Source: T3Sed10-213 sp012519365 (GTDB lineage Bacteria; Planctomycetota; Phycisphaerae; Sedimentisphaerales; Anaerohalosphaeraceae). Taken from it: a DNA stretch of 23,252 bases. The notes under the pieces were generated by a model. The model made no database searches. It was given only the letters and a program-made list of their open reading frames with translations, and was not told the DNA's origin. How positions within the stretch are numbered: the stretch's first letter is position 1; the number at the start of each line of letters is the position of its first letter. Positions 1-8,813 of the stretch are shown here, piece after piece. The position numbers and the translations under genes are program-made. Where the stretch lies: positions 1-23,252 of the forward strand of contig JAPXLV010000045.1 of the NCBI GenBank assembly GCA_033809355.1, given 5' to 3'.

Positions 1-152
1 CATGTCCAGTCGGGGCAACCGCATTTGCTTCGTTCGTTTTTTCACTGTGCAAAGCTAAAAATATGAGTCGTTCGTTTAATTATTCAAAAGTCAATAATAA
101 TCTCTAATCAAAACTCAAACTCGAAACTTAAGACCTGAAATTTCGAACTCTG

Positions 153-1256
153 GTGGCTCAACAGGACACAATTTGCGTCTGTTTCGTTTCGCCCAAGGCG
201 TATCCGATTTTTAATCCGCAGGTCAAGGCGGTCTTCGGCGGTGCAGAGGTTGATTTGTATTTAATCGCGACCGAGCTGGCCAAAGACCGGCGGTTTGAGT
301 CGGTGTGTGTCACCGCCGATTACGGCCAGCCGAATGTCGAGACGCGAGAGGGAGTGCGGCTGATCAAGAGTCTGGATTTTGCCCAAAACCCGCTGAGCGG
401 CGCCCGGAAGATATGGAAGGCCCTGAAACAGGCCGACGCGGCGGTGTATCTGCTCAAGACCGCCTCTGCAGGTGTGCCGCTGGTTCACAGTTTTTGTCGG
501 CGGCATCGTCGTCATTTTGTGTATAAAACCGCCAGTCAGGCCGAATGCGACGGCCGGTATAGTCGGGCGCATCCCGTGCTGGGACGGCTGTTTATTTGGT
601 CGCTCAAAACCGCCTCGCAGGTTATCGTGCAAAACACCCAGGACCGTGAGAATCTGAAACGCTGTTTCGGTATTGATTCGCTGCTTATCCCCAATGCCCA
701 TCGTCTGGGTGATGCGCCTGCGGCCCCCAAGCACACGATTCTTTGGGTCGGGCGCAGCGCGGCGGTCAAAAGGCCGCAGCGTTTTCTCGAACTGGCTGCA
801 GCCTTTCCCCGGGAGCGATTCGTGATGGTTTGCCCCCGCGCCACCGGAGATTCGGACTACGACCGACTGCGCCGACGGGCTGGCGAACTGGAGAATCTGA
901 CATTTTACGAGCATGTCGGCTTTGAGCAAATGGATGCCATTTTTGCCGAGGCCAAGGTGCTGGTCAACACCTCCGACAGCGAAGGTTTTCCCAATACCTT
1001 TATCCAGGCCGGCAAGGCCGCTGCGGCGATTTTAAGTGACACGGTTAACCCCGACGGTGTCCTGACCAGCCGTACCATCGGCCTGTGTGGCGATGGAACG
1101 CCCGAGACACTGGCGGCTAACCTTCGCCGCCTGCTGACGGATGACCTCTGGCGGCAACTGGGTCAAAATGGCCTAAGGTATGTGCGGCAGCACCATGCCA
1201 TCGAGACCCTTATCGAATCGTATAAACAACTCTTTATCCGATTGGCGGGGGGCTGA
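153..1256 (+). CDS. GT4 family glycosyltransferase
   Basis: Predicted cytoplasmic GT-B glycosyltransferase (group 1, GT4) of 367 residues that would add a sugar from a nucleotide donor to a surface glycan; donor and acceptor cannot be read from the sequence. The N-terminal acceptor-domain glycine motif GGAE is at residues 29-32, and the C-terminal donor-domain motif EGFPNTF begins at Glu277. In the classical EX7E pattern the second glutamate falls at residue 285, which here is Gln, a variant I associate with part of the GT4 family. The start is GTG at 153; an in-frame stop at 129-131 excludes a long extension and no clear Shine-Dalgarno is visible. The preceding 152 bases are AT-rich and show no gene. 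The stop lies 2 nt before the next GT4 gene, so the two are almost certainly cotranscribed. Confidence 0.88.
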   Translation: MAQQDTICVCFVSPKAYPIFNPQVKAVFGGAEVDLYLIATELAKDRRFESVCVTADYGQPNVETREGVRLIKSLDFAQNPLSGARKIWKALKQADAAVYLLKTASAGVPLVHSFCRRHRRHFVYKTASQAECDGRYSRAHPVLGRLFIWSLKTASQVIVQNTQDRENLKRCFGIDSLLIPNAHRLGDAPAAPKHTILWVGRSAAVKRPQRFLELAAAFPRERFVMVCPRATGDSDYDRLRRRAGELENLTFYEHVGFEQMDAIFAEAKVLVNTSDSEGFPNTFIQAGKAAAAILSDTVNPDGVLTSRTIGLCGDGTPETLAANLRRLLTDDLWRQLGQNGLRYVRQHHAIETLIESYKQLFIRLAGG

Positions 1257-1258
1257 CG

Positions 1259-2362
1259 GTGCCTATACGTGTGCTGCATATCATCGGAAGTCTCAGGCTC
1301 GGCGGGGCCCAGGTGTGTCTCAAACAGATCGTTGAACACAACGACGATCCGACCATTGAGCATTACATTTACCCCCTGCGGCCGCATCCTGTCGACATTC
1401 CCATCGACGGGCGAATCCTTCATCGGCCGTATCCGCATTATGACCTGCGCAAGTTTTTTGCTATTTTGAGAATTTGCCGCGACCAGCACATTAACATCAT
1501 TCATGCCCACCTGCACAAGCCCATTCTCGGCGCCCTGTTGGCAACGTTCTTTTGCGACGTCAAAGTCATTGTTCATGAACACGGCGCCATTGCACGGCCG
1601 GGACTGCAATACGCCTTGTATCGCCGCTTGCTGGGGGTGCTCAAAAATCGAGCCGCTCAATTTATCGCCGTCTCGAACGCTGCCGCTGAGCAACTGACGC
1701 GATACGCCGGCATCGAACCGGCACGCATCCAAGTGATCTACAATGCCGTGGACACCTCTTGTTTTTCAGCAAACATTGAAGCCCGTCGTCGGCTGAGAAG
1801 GGAACTTGGCCTTGCCCCGGATACGGTGGTGGTGGGCTTTCTCGGCAGACTGTCCTATGTCAAAGGGCCGGATATTCTTTTGAACGCCTTTGAGCGCCTC
1901 ATTCAAATACACCCCGAGTGTGTGTTGGTCTTTCTGGGCGACGGGGAAATGAACGCTCGATTATCCGCCCAAGCGGCGCAACTCGGTATCGCCCGTCAGG
2001 TTAAATTTCTCGGCTTTAAGGAAAACGCGGCCGATTATATTAACATTTTCGATGTGGCCTGTGTTCCTTCTCGGCAGGAATCGTTCGGTATTGCCGCGGT
2101 GGAATTGATGAGCACGGCAATCCCTGTGGTGGTCAACCCCGTCGATGGACTGGCTGAGATTGTCCGCGAACACGAAAACGCGCTGGTTCCGCAAACCAAC
2201 ACCCCCGAGGACCTCTGTGCATGTCTGGTGAATTTGGTAGAGAATCCGGATTTGCGGCGTTCTTTGGCTCAGGGCGGGCCGGAAACAGCCCGCCGGTTTG
2301 CCGTTTCACGTCTTGTCGCTGCGTTCAACGCAACCTACCGCCAACTTGTACAAAGCGACTGA
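1259..2362 (+). CDS. GT4 family glycosyltransferase
   Basis: Second GT-B glycosyltransferase of the pair, 367 residues. It opens with the GSLRLGGAQ glycine-rich loop of the acceptor domain, has the conserved interdomain segment NAVDTSCF, the FLGRLSYVKG start of the donor domain, and an intact EX7E motif with Glu274 and Glu282 (ESFGIAAVE). No signal peptide or membrane helix is seen, so it probably works on the inner face of the membrane on a lipid-linked glycan. The start is GTG at 1259, 2 nt after the upstream stop, suggesting termination-reinitiation. It converges on a minus-strand GT2 gene, with a hairpin in the 86-bp gap. The family is clear; the sugar specificity is unknown. Confidence 0.9.
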   Translation: MPIRVLHIIGSLRLGGAQVCLKQIVEHNDDPTIEHYIYPLRPHPVDIPIDGRILHRPYPHYDLRKFFAILRICRDQHINIIHAHLHKPILGALLATFFCDVKVIVHEHGAIARPGLQYALYRRLLGVLKNRAAQFIAVSNAAAEQLTRYAGIEPARIQVIYNAVDTSCFSANIEARRRLRRELGLAPDTVVVGFLGRLSYVKGPDILLNAFERLIQIHPECVLVFLGDGEMNARLSAQAAQLGIARQVKFLGFKENAADYINIFDVACVPSRQESFGIAAVELMSTAIPVVVNPVDGLAEIVREHENALVPQTNTPEDLCACLVNLVENPDLRRSLAQGGPETARRFAVSRLVAAFNATYRQLVQSD

Positions 2363-2419
2363 CCCTTGCAAAGCCGGCAATTCGAGCACGGCGTGCCTGG
2401 GTAAGTCATAAAGAACAGA

Positions 2420-2445
2420 AGCGGCTTGCGGCCCTGTCAGCCGCT
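2420..2445. terminator. Hairpin between convergent glycosyltransferase genes
   Basis: A perfect 7-bp stem AGCGGCT/AGCCGCT with a 12-nt loop lies between two convergent genes, 3 nt past the minus-strand stop and 57 nt past the plus-strand stop. Only short T-rich runs follow on either side (CTCTT on plus, TCTGTTCTTT on minus), so it is a weak bidirectional terminator candidate. Confidence 0.5.
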
Positions 2446-2448
2446 CTC

Positions 2449-3501
2449 TTAGTTGTCCTGTCGGCGGCTCCGTTTATCGCCTTGTGAGTCGCCTTGTCGC
2501 GGTGCAGGCGGTAGCACTACCCGGCGGCGAAGATGGAATCGGCGGACGATTTTCGACAGTCCATGGCAGCCTGCGGCTGTCGCGTTGGGGACTGTCGTCA
2601 GCAGGTGCATCCAGAGCCGATACCACGTCGGAAACAGAGTCTGAAATTCCGTGAGGATGCGGCGGATGTCCTGTGCCTGAGCGTCAAAGAGCATGCTTCG
2701 CAGCCAGCGGCGAAGTACGTGCGAGGCCATCGTCTGAAAACTGTCCAGCCGTCCATACCGCTTGGCCAGTGCCCAATGACGGCTGATCAGGTCGCAATAA
2801 TGCTCGGCATTGACGGGGCGTTTGGAGATGCTGTTCGGCACGGCAAGATGATAAATCGCTGTCGGCTCGGCGACATAACCGGCGGCGGGCTGCAGATAGG
2901 CCACGCGCCACCACATATCCAAATCGTTGGCCTTGGGCTGTTCCGGCCGAAACAGCCCCGCCTCCAGCAAGACGGCCTTGCGAATCAGCATCGTGTCGGT
3001 ATGGCCGCCCAGTCCCTGACCGAAGGTCAGCAGATAATCGGCCGTCCACAGGCCGTCGATGAGCCGTTTTTGCGCCTCATGCGGCCGGATGTACGGCGCT
3101 TGTCTGTGTTCGTTACAGGAGCAGGTCAGGTAATTGCCCGTTACCCAGCTCAGATGCGGATAGCGCTGAAGGATTGCCGTTTGCAGGGCCAGTTTGGTCG
3201 GCAGCCATTCATCGTCGGCATCCAACAGGGCGATCCAGTCGCCCTTGGCGGCAAGAATGCCTGTATTGCGCGCCGCCGAGGCGCCGGCGTTGGCCTGTTC
3301 AATTCGCCGTACCTGATCCCCGTAACCCTGAACGATCCGGGGTGTATCGTCGGTTGAGCCGTCATCGACGACAATAATCTCCGCAGGCGGCTGTGTTTGA
3401 GCCAGCACGCTGTCAATCGCCCGCCCAATATGAGCGGCGCTGTTATACGCCGGTATCACCACGCTGATGGCAAACGGATTTGCATTCTTGCTTTCGTTCA
3501 T
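2449..3501 (-). CDS. GT2 family glycosyltransferase
   Basis: GT-A fold family 2 glycosyltransferase of about 350 residues. The nucleotide-binding start SVVIPAYNSA is at residues 13-22, VDDGSTDDT follows near 45-53, and the metal-binding DXD motif is in LLDADDEW with Asp94 and Asp96. The reading frame continues upstream to an ATG at 3549, but the extra 16 residues are low-complexity and hydrophobic, and a TATAAT box lies at 3512-3517, so the ATG at 3501 is preferred. It is paralogous to the GT2 at 5597-6535: both share the N-terminal domain and a similar His/Arg-rich helical tail. It is a single-gene unit divergent from the FkbM gene. Substrate unknown. Confidence 0.88.
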   Translation of the reverse strand: MNESKNANPFAISVVIPAYNSAAHIGRAIDSVLAQTQPPAEIIVVDDGSTDDTPRIVQGYGDQVRRIEQANAGASAARNTGILAAKGDWIALLDADDEWLPTKLALQTAILQRYPHLSWVTGNYLTCSCNEHRQAPYIRPHEAQKRLIDGLWTADYLLTFGQGLGGHTDTMLIRKAVLLEAGLFRPEQPKANDLDMWWRVAYLQPAAGYVAEPTAIYHLAVPNSISKRPVNAEHYCDLISRHWALAKRYGRLDSFQTMASHVLRRWLRSMLFDAQAQDIRRILTEFQTLFPTWYRLWMHLLTTVPNATAAGCHGLSKIVRRFHLRRRVVLPPAPRQGDSQGDKRSRRQDN

Positions 3502-3511
3502 CGTGAAATGA

Positions 3512-3517
3512 ATTATA
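3512..3517 (-). promoter_or_regulatory. -10 box TATAAT for the GT2 gene
   Basis: A perfect TATAAT on the minus strand sits 10 nt upstream of the ATG at 3501. The -35 is poor: TTGTTT copies lie at 15 or 19 bp spacing. If used, transcription would begin only a few bases before the start codon, giving a nearly leaderless mRNA; no Shine-Dalgarno is visible. Confidence 0.45.
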
Positions 3518-3577
3518 ACGAACAGGCCCAAAAAACAAACAAAAAACACACTCCCTTCCAGACATCCGGCAATTGTC

Positions 3578-3606
3578 TTGAAACCCTGTTTGGGGGGTGT
3601 TATAAA
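3578..3606 (+). promoter_or_regulatory. Sigma70-type promoter for the FkbM gene
   Basis: TTGAAA at 3578-3583, a 17-bp spacer, and TATAAA at 3601-3606 form a near-consensus housekeeping promoter. The start codon at 3632 would have a leader of about 18-20 nt containing the Shine-Dalgarno AAGGA at 3622-3626. Confidence 0.7.
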
Positions 3607-3631
3607 ATGCAGTTAAAGGCAAAGGATACCC

Positions 3632-4411
3632 ATGGGTCGAATGAAAACAGTCAAGAGGTTTATTGCCGACTGCGGTATCCGTCTAATGGGACGGACGCGC
3701 TGGTTGTCTGTTCTGGTCAAGGTCGGCAATATCTCCAAAAACGCCTATTACAACGCCCTGACTGAAGCGGTGATGAGCCGGGTCTTGAAGCCGAACGCCG
3801 TGTGTGTCGATGTGGGATGCAACAGAGGGCTGGTGCTGGAACAAATGATGCGTTTGGCGCCGAACGGTCGGTTTCTGGCGTTTGAACCGGTCCCGGATTT
3901 GTACAACTCCCTCAAAAAGCAGTTTGCCTGTTCGGATGTTTTGCTTTTTTCGCTTGCCCTCAGCGATCGGGCAGGCGTCAGTTCGTTTAACTATGTGACC
4001 AGCAATCCGTCCTACAGCGGTCTAAAAAAACGACAGTATGATCGGCCCGACGAAACCGACTGTCAAATCGAAGTCCAAACTCAGACGCTGGACGCTGTGC
4101 TGGCGTCCCATTCCATCCGGCACGTGGATTTTATCAAGATTGATGTCGAAGGCGCCGAGTATCTGGTTCTCAAAGGGGCTGTCGATTGTCTCCAGCGGGA
4201 CAAGCCCGTCGTTGTGTTTGAACATGGCAAGGGGGCGGCCGAGTGTTACCAGACCCGCCCCGAGGAGGTGTATGCGTTTCTAACCGATGTATGCGGCCTG
4301 CGGGTGTTTCTCTTGAACGATTGGCTGCTGAACAAAAGACCGCTCAGTGGCGGGCCATTTTGCCGGCAATTTCATACCGGCCAAAACTACTATTTTTTGG
4401 CGTGTCCTTAA
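3632..4411 (+). CDS. FkbM family SAM-dependent methyltransferase
   Basis: Class I methyltransferase of 259 residues in the FkbM family, which commonly O-methylates sugars or polyketides. The SAM-binding motif I, DVGCNRG, is at residues 60-66; AFEPVPD is the motif II acidic strand; the family signature FIKIDVEGAE is at 167-176. No signal peptide is present. The ATG at 3632 is 5 nt after AAGGA; a second ATG three codons on is possible. In this position among glycosyltransferases it most likely caps or decorates a surface glycan by methylation, which is an inference. It is a single gene with its own promoter and ends only 4 nt from the convergent GT4 stop, leaving no space for an intergenic terminator. 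Confidence 0.88.
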   Translation: MGRMKTVKRFIADCGIRLMGRTRWLSVLVKVGNISKNAYYNALTEAVMSRVLKPNAVCVDVGCNRGLVLEQMMRLAPNGRFLAFEPVPDLYNSLKKQFACSDVLLFSLALSDRAGVSSFNYVTSNPSYSGLKKRQYDRPDETDCQIEVQTQTLDAVLASHSIRHVDFIKIDVEGAEYLVLKGAVDCLQRDKPVVVFEHGKGAAECYQTRPEEVYAFLTDVCGLRVFLLNDWLLNKRPLSGGPFCRQFHTGQNYYFLACP

Positions 4412-4415
4412 TGCT

Positions 4416-5600
4416 TTAGTGCGACAATGAGACGACGGCGTTGGCCGCAGCGGCGATGGAATGGCCGATGTGGTCCCAGGTGTATTTTTCAAGCAGCAGC
4501 TTCCAGCCTTCTTCAGCAAGGCGTCGCCCGTATTCAGGCTGTCTGGAGAGCCTCAGACAACAGTCGGCGAACTGTTGCGGTGGGTCGGCCACCAAAAAAT
4601 GCCGTCCGGGCTGTCCCTCAATGCCGTACGCCCCGATGGAGGTCGCCACGACCGGACAGCACTTGCTAAACGCGTCCAGGATTTTGATACGTGTTCCGCC
4701 GCCGTAAGGAATCGGCACAATCATCGCCGACCAGCTTTGCATCTCCTCAGTCGGGTCGTCTATAAAGCCCAGGTACTCAAAGCCCTCCGCACTGACCACC
4801 TCGACATCCGGCGGGATTCGCCCGACAATACGCAACCGCATATCAGGTTTTTCCCGTCGGATTAAAGGCCACACCCGGTCGCGAAACCACATCAGGCCGT
4901 CGCGATTGGGTCCATAGGCCAAATGGCTGATAAATCCCAAACGCTGCGGATCCGGCAGGCGGCAGGCGGGTTTTTCAGCCGGTGGATCAAAGCCGTTGGG
5001 AACCACAAAAATACGGTCGCCGCCGCCGAGCAGGAGTTTATCCTGTGGGCTGCACACCACCACCGCCGAAAATCGCCGCAGGGCATTGCGCTCCAGTCGT
5101 TTCCATTTATAGGCCTGCATTTTGGCCGAGAGTCGAAACCGCAATGTCGGCTGAATCCGCGCGCTCTGTTCATATTTACAATGGTTCAAGTCGTCCAAAT
5201 CCATCACCGTGCGGGCGCCCGGCGTCAGCCGAAAAGGCTGCGCGGCCCCGAGCGTGTGAAACCAAACCACATCGTGTTGTGCTGCCAGGGTCTCAAACAA
5301 CGCCTGTCCCTGTCGGTCGGCACGAAGGCCGCACAGGGTCGGCCAGTGCATATGAAATTTGCGAATTACCTCCCCCCAGGGTTTGGGATAGGCGGTGTAA
5401 GATTTCAAGATCACCTGGTCAAAGCGGTCAAACTCATGCCGGCAGAGGCTGACCGAGTCCGGGTCAAAACGCCCATGGACCGCCAGCATCGTCACGTCAC
5501 CGCAGCAGCGTTGCAGTTGACGGACGATGTGAGTGGTTCGCTGCATACAGCCGGCATGAGGCGGGGCGAGCAGGGCTTTTGTGACATAGAGGATTTTCAT
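4416..5600 (-). CDS. GT4-type glycosyltransferase
   Basis: GT-B glycosyltransferase of 394 residues. The protein begins MKILYVTKALLAPPHAG, a typical group 1 start; the upstream frame stays open to 5807 but codes atypical residues inside the neighbouring GT2 gene, so ATG 5600 is chosen. Further marks are VMDLDDLN in the N domain, PNGFDPP between domains, and GGGTRIKILDAF near the C-terminus, the glycine-rich version of the donor site motif in which the first EX7E glutamate is absent and the second is Asp. The start overlaps the GT2 stop by 4 bp (ATGA), so translation is coupled. It is the last gene of the dxr-rseP-GT2-GT4 unit. Function is inferred as glycan assembly. Confidence 0.87.
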   Translation of the reverse strand: MKILYVTKALLAPPHAGCMQRTTHIVRQLQRCCGDVTMLAVHGRFDPDSVSLCRHEFDRFDQVILKSYTAYPKPWGEVIRKFHMHWPTLCGLRADRQGQALFETLAAQHDVVWFHTLGAAQPFRLTPGARTVMDLDDLNHCKYEQSARIQPTLRFRLSAKMQAYKWKRLERNALRRFSAVVVCSPQDKLLLGGGDRIFVVPNGFDPPAEKPACRLPDPQRLGFISHLAYGPNRDGLMWFRDRVWPLIRREKPDMRLRIVGRIPPDVEVVSAEGFEYLGFIDDPTEEMQSWSAMIVPIPYGGGTRIKILDAFSKCCPVVATSIGAYGIEGQPGRHFLVADPPQQFADCCLRLSRQPEYGRRLAEEGWKLLLEKYTWDHIGHSIAAAANAVVSLSH

Positions 5601-6535
5601 CGTTTGCCCCGCACCGCGTTTTTGGTTTTTTGGTACAAATCCATCATAGCGCGGACCACCCGCGGCGTGTGTAGTCGCAGCACCGCCTCGCGACAAAATC
5701 GCTCGGGCAACTGCCGGCGATATCGCTGAAGCAACACCCTTGCCTCGTCGGTTCGATTTTGCCGAATCAATTCTCGAATCCAGATTTGCAGCATATGAAC
5801 CGCGCACCGCGCGAAGGCCTCGCTTCGGTGGTGTGTCCGGGCCACTGCCCGATGGCGTTCAATCAGATTGATCATATACTCGACCTCATCGTTGATTTTG
5901 GTGGAACTGTCCGGTGTATCCAGATGATACACGGCCAGCGACCGGGGCACATATCCGACCTGCGGAAACCGGTAGGCAATGCGAAACCACAGGTCATTGT
6001 CTTGGGCACGTTTCATTCCCGGTTCAAATCCGCCGACCGCATCAAACACCGACCGATGAATCATCACCGTGATCGTTGAGATGAAAAATCCTTCGCAATA
6101 CGCCGCCAAATAATCCTCAAAGACCCGATAGGTCTCTTGGGATGGGGGGTGTGCCACTCGATGTGCGGCCCATTGGGGATGCGCCCATTCCAGTCGGGTA
6201 AACGACCATTTCAGATGCGTATGGTGCTCGTGGCCTGCCGCCTGGAGGCGAAGTTTGTCAGCCAACCACTCATCATCGGCGTCCAGAAAAGCCATCCATT
6301 GACCGCGTGCTGCGGCAATGCCTGTATTCCGCGCGACACTGACGCCGGCATGGGGCTGCTGAATCAGCCGCACCGCCTGGCCGAACGTCTGCACTGCTTC
6401 GGCTGTACCGTCGGTCGAGCCATCGTCGACCACGATAATCTCATCGGCCGGTCGCGTCTGAGCCAGCACACTGCGAATCGCGCGGCTGATATGCCGTTCG
6501 GCATTCCAGGCCGGGATTATCACGCTGATCTCCAT
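5597..6535 (-). CDS. GT2 family glycosyltransferase
   Basis: GT-A family 2 glycosyltransferase of 312 residues. It starts MEISVIIPAWNAERHI, carries VDDGSTDGT near residues 36-44 and the DXD motif at Asp85-Asp87 in FLDADDEW. It resembles the GT2 gene at 2449-3501 along its whole length, including the C-terminal helical region, so the two are likely paralogs. The ATG at 6535 is 2 nt after the rseP stop and has no obvious Shine-Dalgarno, consistent with reinitiation after rseP. No membrane helices are seen. It is unusual to find it joined to rseP; the acceptor is unknown. Confidence 0.88.
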   Translation of the reverse strand: MEISVIIPAWNAERHISRAIRSVLAQTRPADEIIVVDDGSTDGTAEAVQTFGQAVRLIQQPHAGVSVARNTGIAAARGQWMAFLDADDEWLADKLRLQAAGHEHHTHLKWSFTRLEWAHPQWAAHRVAHPPSQETYRVFEDYLAAYCEGFFISTITVMIHRSVFDAVGGFEPGMKRAQDNDLWFRIAYRFPQVGYVPRSLAVYHLDTPDSSTKINDEVEYMINLIERHRAVARTHHRSEAFARCAVHMLQIWIRELIRQNRTDEARVLLQRYRRQLPERFCREAVLRLHTPRVVRAMMDLYQKTKNAVRGKR

Positions 6536-6537
6536 CG

Positions 6538-8775
6538 CTACCCAAACAAAAAACGCAGAATGTCGTTATACGTTACCAGCAGCATCAGTGCCAAAATCAA
6601 AGCAAGCCCCGCATACGTAACCGCCGCCTGCACCTTTTCATTGATTGGACGGCCGATGATTTTTTCAATCACCAGCATCAGGATCACCCCGCCGTCCAGC
6701 ACCGGCAGCGGCAGCAGATTCATCACCGCCAAAATGGAACTGAGCAGTCCCAGAAAATACAGATAATGAATCAGGGATGTATCGGCAATCGTATAACTGA
6801 CGGAAATAATCCCTACCGGCCCCATCAGCGAGCTCGTCGGCACCTCCTGTTTAATCAGCCGGTAAAGCGTCATCAGCGTGCGAACGATAAATTGATGGAC
6901 TTTTTTGACGCCCATGCCCGCGGCCTGGAACACATTGTCGGCCTTGAACGGAATCCGATAGTCCTCGAACGGCAACGCTGCCAGTCCCGTTTCCAGTTGG
7001 GCTGCGACATGAACGCCGTCGTGCTGCGGCACAATCATCCCCGTGCCGCCGGCACGTCCGTCGGAGTCGATGTAGTCGATAGGAATGCGCTGGCCGCGTT
7101 TAGCCTCCAGCAGATTCGCCACCTCATAAAAGGTTTTCACCGGCTGACCGTCCACCGCAACGATTGTTGCGCCGGGTGGAAGCTGCGGCAGTCCGATGCC
7201 CGGTATCTCCTCTTCGACGACCTGTGCGACGATGGGCTGAACCATGGCCAACTCTGGGATAAACCCAATAGCGACGCGGTCGCTGCGCGGGATTTCAAAC
7301 GGGCGAACTGTCAAATCCACCTGCCCCAATCTGCCCGTGTCATCGGCACGAAGCACCGTGATTGCCATATCTTTGCCCTTGTGGGCGGTGGTCGTTTCGC
7401 GAAGTTGACGATAATTGGGATAGGCGATGCCAGCTACGCGAATCAACATATCGCCGGCTTGCAGTTTATCGTTGGTCGGCTGCTCTGGGTTTTGTGCGTC
7501 GGCACCAAACAGACTCTTAACGCCCTCGAACAGGCGCCGAAACAGTCCCATTACTTCCGCCGGTTCCGATACGGCCGCGACTTTCAGACACGGCCGCAAC
7601 CCGAAAATATGCGCCAAGTCGAATTCCTCCCGGAAATTGGGGACTACCGGCCCGATACGTACCGGGAAGGATATCGTTTCCAGCGTTCGCGGACTGCCCG
7701 GCGGCCAGGAACGCGAGACGGTCAGCGTGGCCGTCGGAGCGAGCGTTTTACTGATACGTTCCTTGAATTCCCATGGCGTTTTGACGGGAATGTTGTTGAC
7801 GGCCTTGATCTCGTCGCCCGGCCGCAAACCGGTCAGTTCATAAAGCAGTTTTACTTCCTTGGGTTTCTGAGCGATTTTTGGCGATATCGTCAGCGTATGC
7901 GCCGGTGAAATCCCGATGGTCCGCATCCCGGCCATGTCGCCGGACGAGAGGGCGGGCTTTTCGGCCACGACGCGGATTTTGTCTTCGCGTCCTCCTTCCC
8001 GTCGGACCACCAGTGTGATCGGACGTCCCTTGCCCGACAGTACCGGCGCCACCATCAGCGCTTCATAATCGACGAACCGTTCGCCGTTGACTTCCACCAC
8101 CTCATCGCCCGGCCGCAACCCCGCCTCATACGCCGGGCTGTTGGGCATTACGTCGCCAATTACTGCCGGAATCAGATCAATGCCGCGCGAAAACAGGGCC
8201 ATAAACAGCACAATCGCCGCAATAGCGTTAAACGTCACCCCGGCTGCCACGACCGCAATCCGAATCCACGTTGGGCGGTTCTGGAATGATCGCGGATCAT
8301 CGGTGCGTTCGGCCGCGCCCGAGTCCGATTGGCCGAGCATCTTCACATATCCACCCAGCGGCACCAGGCCGATTTGGTATTCGGTCTCACTGTCGCCTTC
8401 CTCGAGCTGCTGCGGCTGTCCCAGCCGGGGCAAAAAGCGGACACGAAAGCCTTTTTTAAGTTTGCGAATGCCCAGCAGCACCGGCGGAAAGCCGATAGAA
8501 AACGCCTCGACCTTGATCCCGCCCAGTTTGGCGACCAGGAAATGTCCCAATTCGTGAACCATCACGACGCCGCCAAACCCCACCGCCACCAGCAGCACCG
8601 ACAGGGCGGCGCGGGGATGAAAGATGGCAAACACAATCAATGCCGCCACGACGACGGCAAAGACCCCTAATTGGGCTAACGGATTGGATTCTTTCTTGTC
8701 CGTGTATGCCGCCTGTTCAGGGGCAGGTTGCGGTTTTTCATTGTGTTGCGGCGTTGTGTTTTTCTCTTCGGTCAT
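6538..8775 (-). CDS. rseP: Site-2 intramembrane zinc metalloprotease RseP, expanded form
   Basis: M50 family site-2 protease that cleaves membrane proteins such as anti-sigma factors inside the inner membrane. The zinc motif HELGH is at residues 74-78 after two hydrophobic segments (about 36-52 and 58-73). A third lies near 170-193, and the second active-site motif NLLPLPVLDGG is at 686-696, near C-terminal helices at about 668-690 and 718-738. The 745 residues greatly exceed the roughly 450 of E. coli RseP. The extra length is periplasmic, with PDZ-like segments near 204-270, 309-355, 398-480 and 515-575, each with a GxxPGD-like or related turn. ATG 8775 is chosen because GAGGA lies 6 nt upstream and the frame before it runs into the end of dxr. 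It lies 38 nt after dxr, a common gene order. Confidence 0.95.
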   Translation of the reverse strand: MTEEKNTTPQHNEKPQPAPEQAAYTDKKESNPLAQLGVFAVVVAALIVFAIFHPRAALSVLLVAVGFGGVVMVHELGHFLVAKLGGIKVEAFSIGFPPVLLGIRKLKKGFRVRFLPRLGQPQQLEEGDSETEYQIGLVPLGGYVKMLGQSDSGAAERTDDPRSFQNRPTWIRIAVVAAGVTFNAIAAIVLFMALFSRGIDLIPAVIGDVMPNSPAYEAGLRPGDEVVEVNGERFVDYEALMVAPVLSGKGRPITLVVRREGGREDKIRVVAEKPALSSGDMAGMRTIGISPAHTLTISPKIAQKPKEVKLLYELTGLRPGDEIKAVNNIPVKTPWEFKERISKTLAPTATLTVSRSWPPGSPRTLETISFPVRIGPVVPNFREEFDLAHIFGLRPCLKVAAVSEPAEVMGLFRRLFEGVKSLFGADAQNPEQPTNDKLQAGDMLIRVAGIAYPNYRQLRETTTAHKGKDMAITVLRADDTGRLGQVDLTVRPFEIPRSDRVAIGFIPELAMVQPIVAQVVEEEIPGIGLPQLPPGATIVAVDGQPVKTFYEVANLLEAKRGQRIPIDYIDSDGRAGGTGMIVPQHDGVHVAAQLETGLAALPFEDYRIPFKADNVFQAAGMGVKKVHQFIVRTLMTLYRLIKQEVPTSSLMGPVGIISVSYTIADTSLIHYLYFLGLLSSILAVMNLLPLPVLDGGVILMLVIEKIIGRPINEKVQAAVTYAGLALILALMLLVTYNDILRFLFG

Positions 8776-8813
8776 ATCAATCCTCAAAACAAAAGAAATC
8801 TGCTGCCACTTGC

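Noticed and set aside
1..152. Promoter or gene end at the left edge
   Set aside because: AT-rich with repeated CGTTCGTTT, but no -35/-10 pair with proper spacing and no coding frame could be supported.
2533..3357. 274-codon plus-strand frame opposite the GT2 gene
   Set aside because: Antisense shadow of a gene with clear GT2 motifs.
4923..5729. 268-codon plus-strand frame opposite the GT4/GT2 pair
   Set aside because: It spans the junction of two coupled glycosyltransferase genes on the other strand and shows no motif.
5601..5807. Possible 69-residue N-terminal extension of the minus-strand GT4 protein
   Set aside because: The extension lies wholly within the GT2 gene in another frame and has no family similarity, while MKILYVTKAL is a typical start with an ATGA overlap.
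153..6535. Mobile island carrying the glycosyltransferases
   Set aside because: No integrase, transposase, tRNA site or terminal repeats seen, and base composition is close to that of the neighbours.
6766..7908. 380-codon plus-strand frame opposite rseP
   Set aside because: Antisense to conserved RseP coding sequence, rich in Arg/His/Gln, no ribosome site or family motif.
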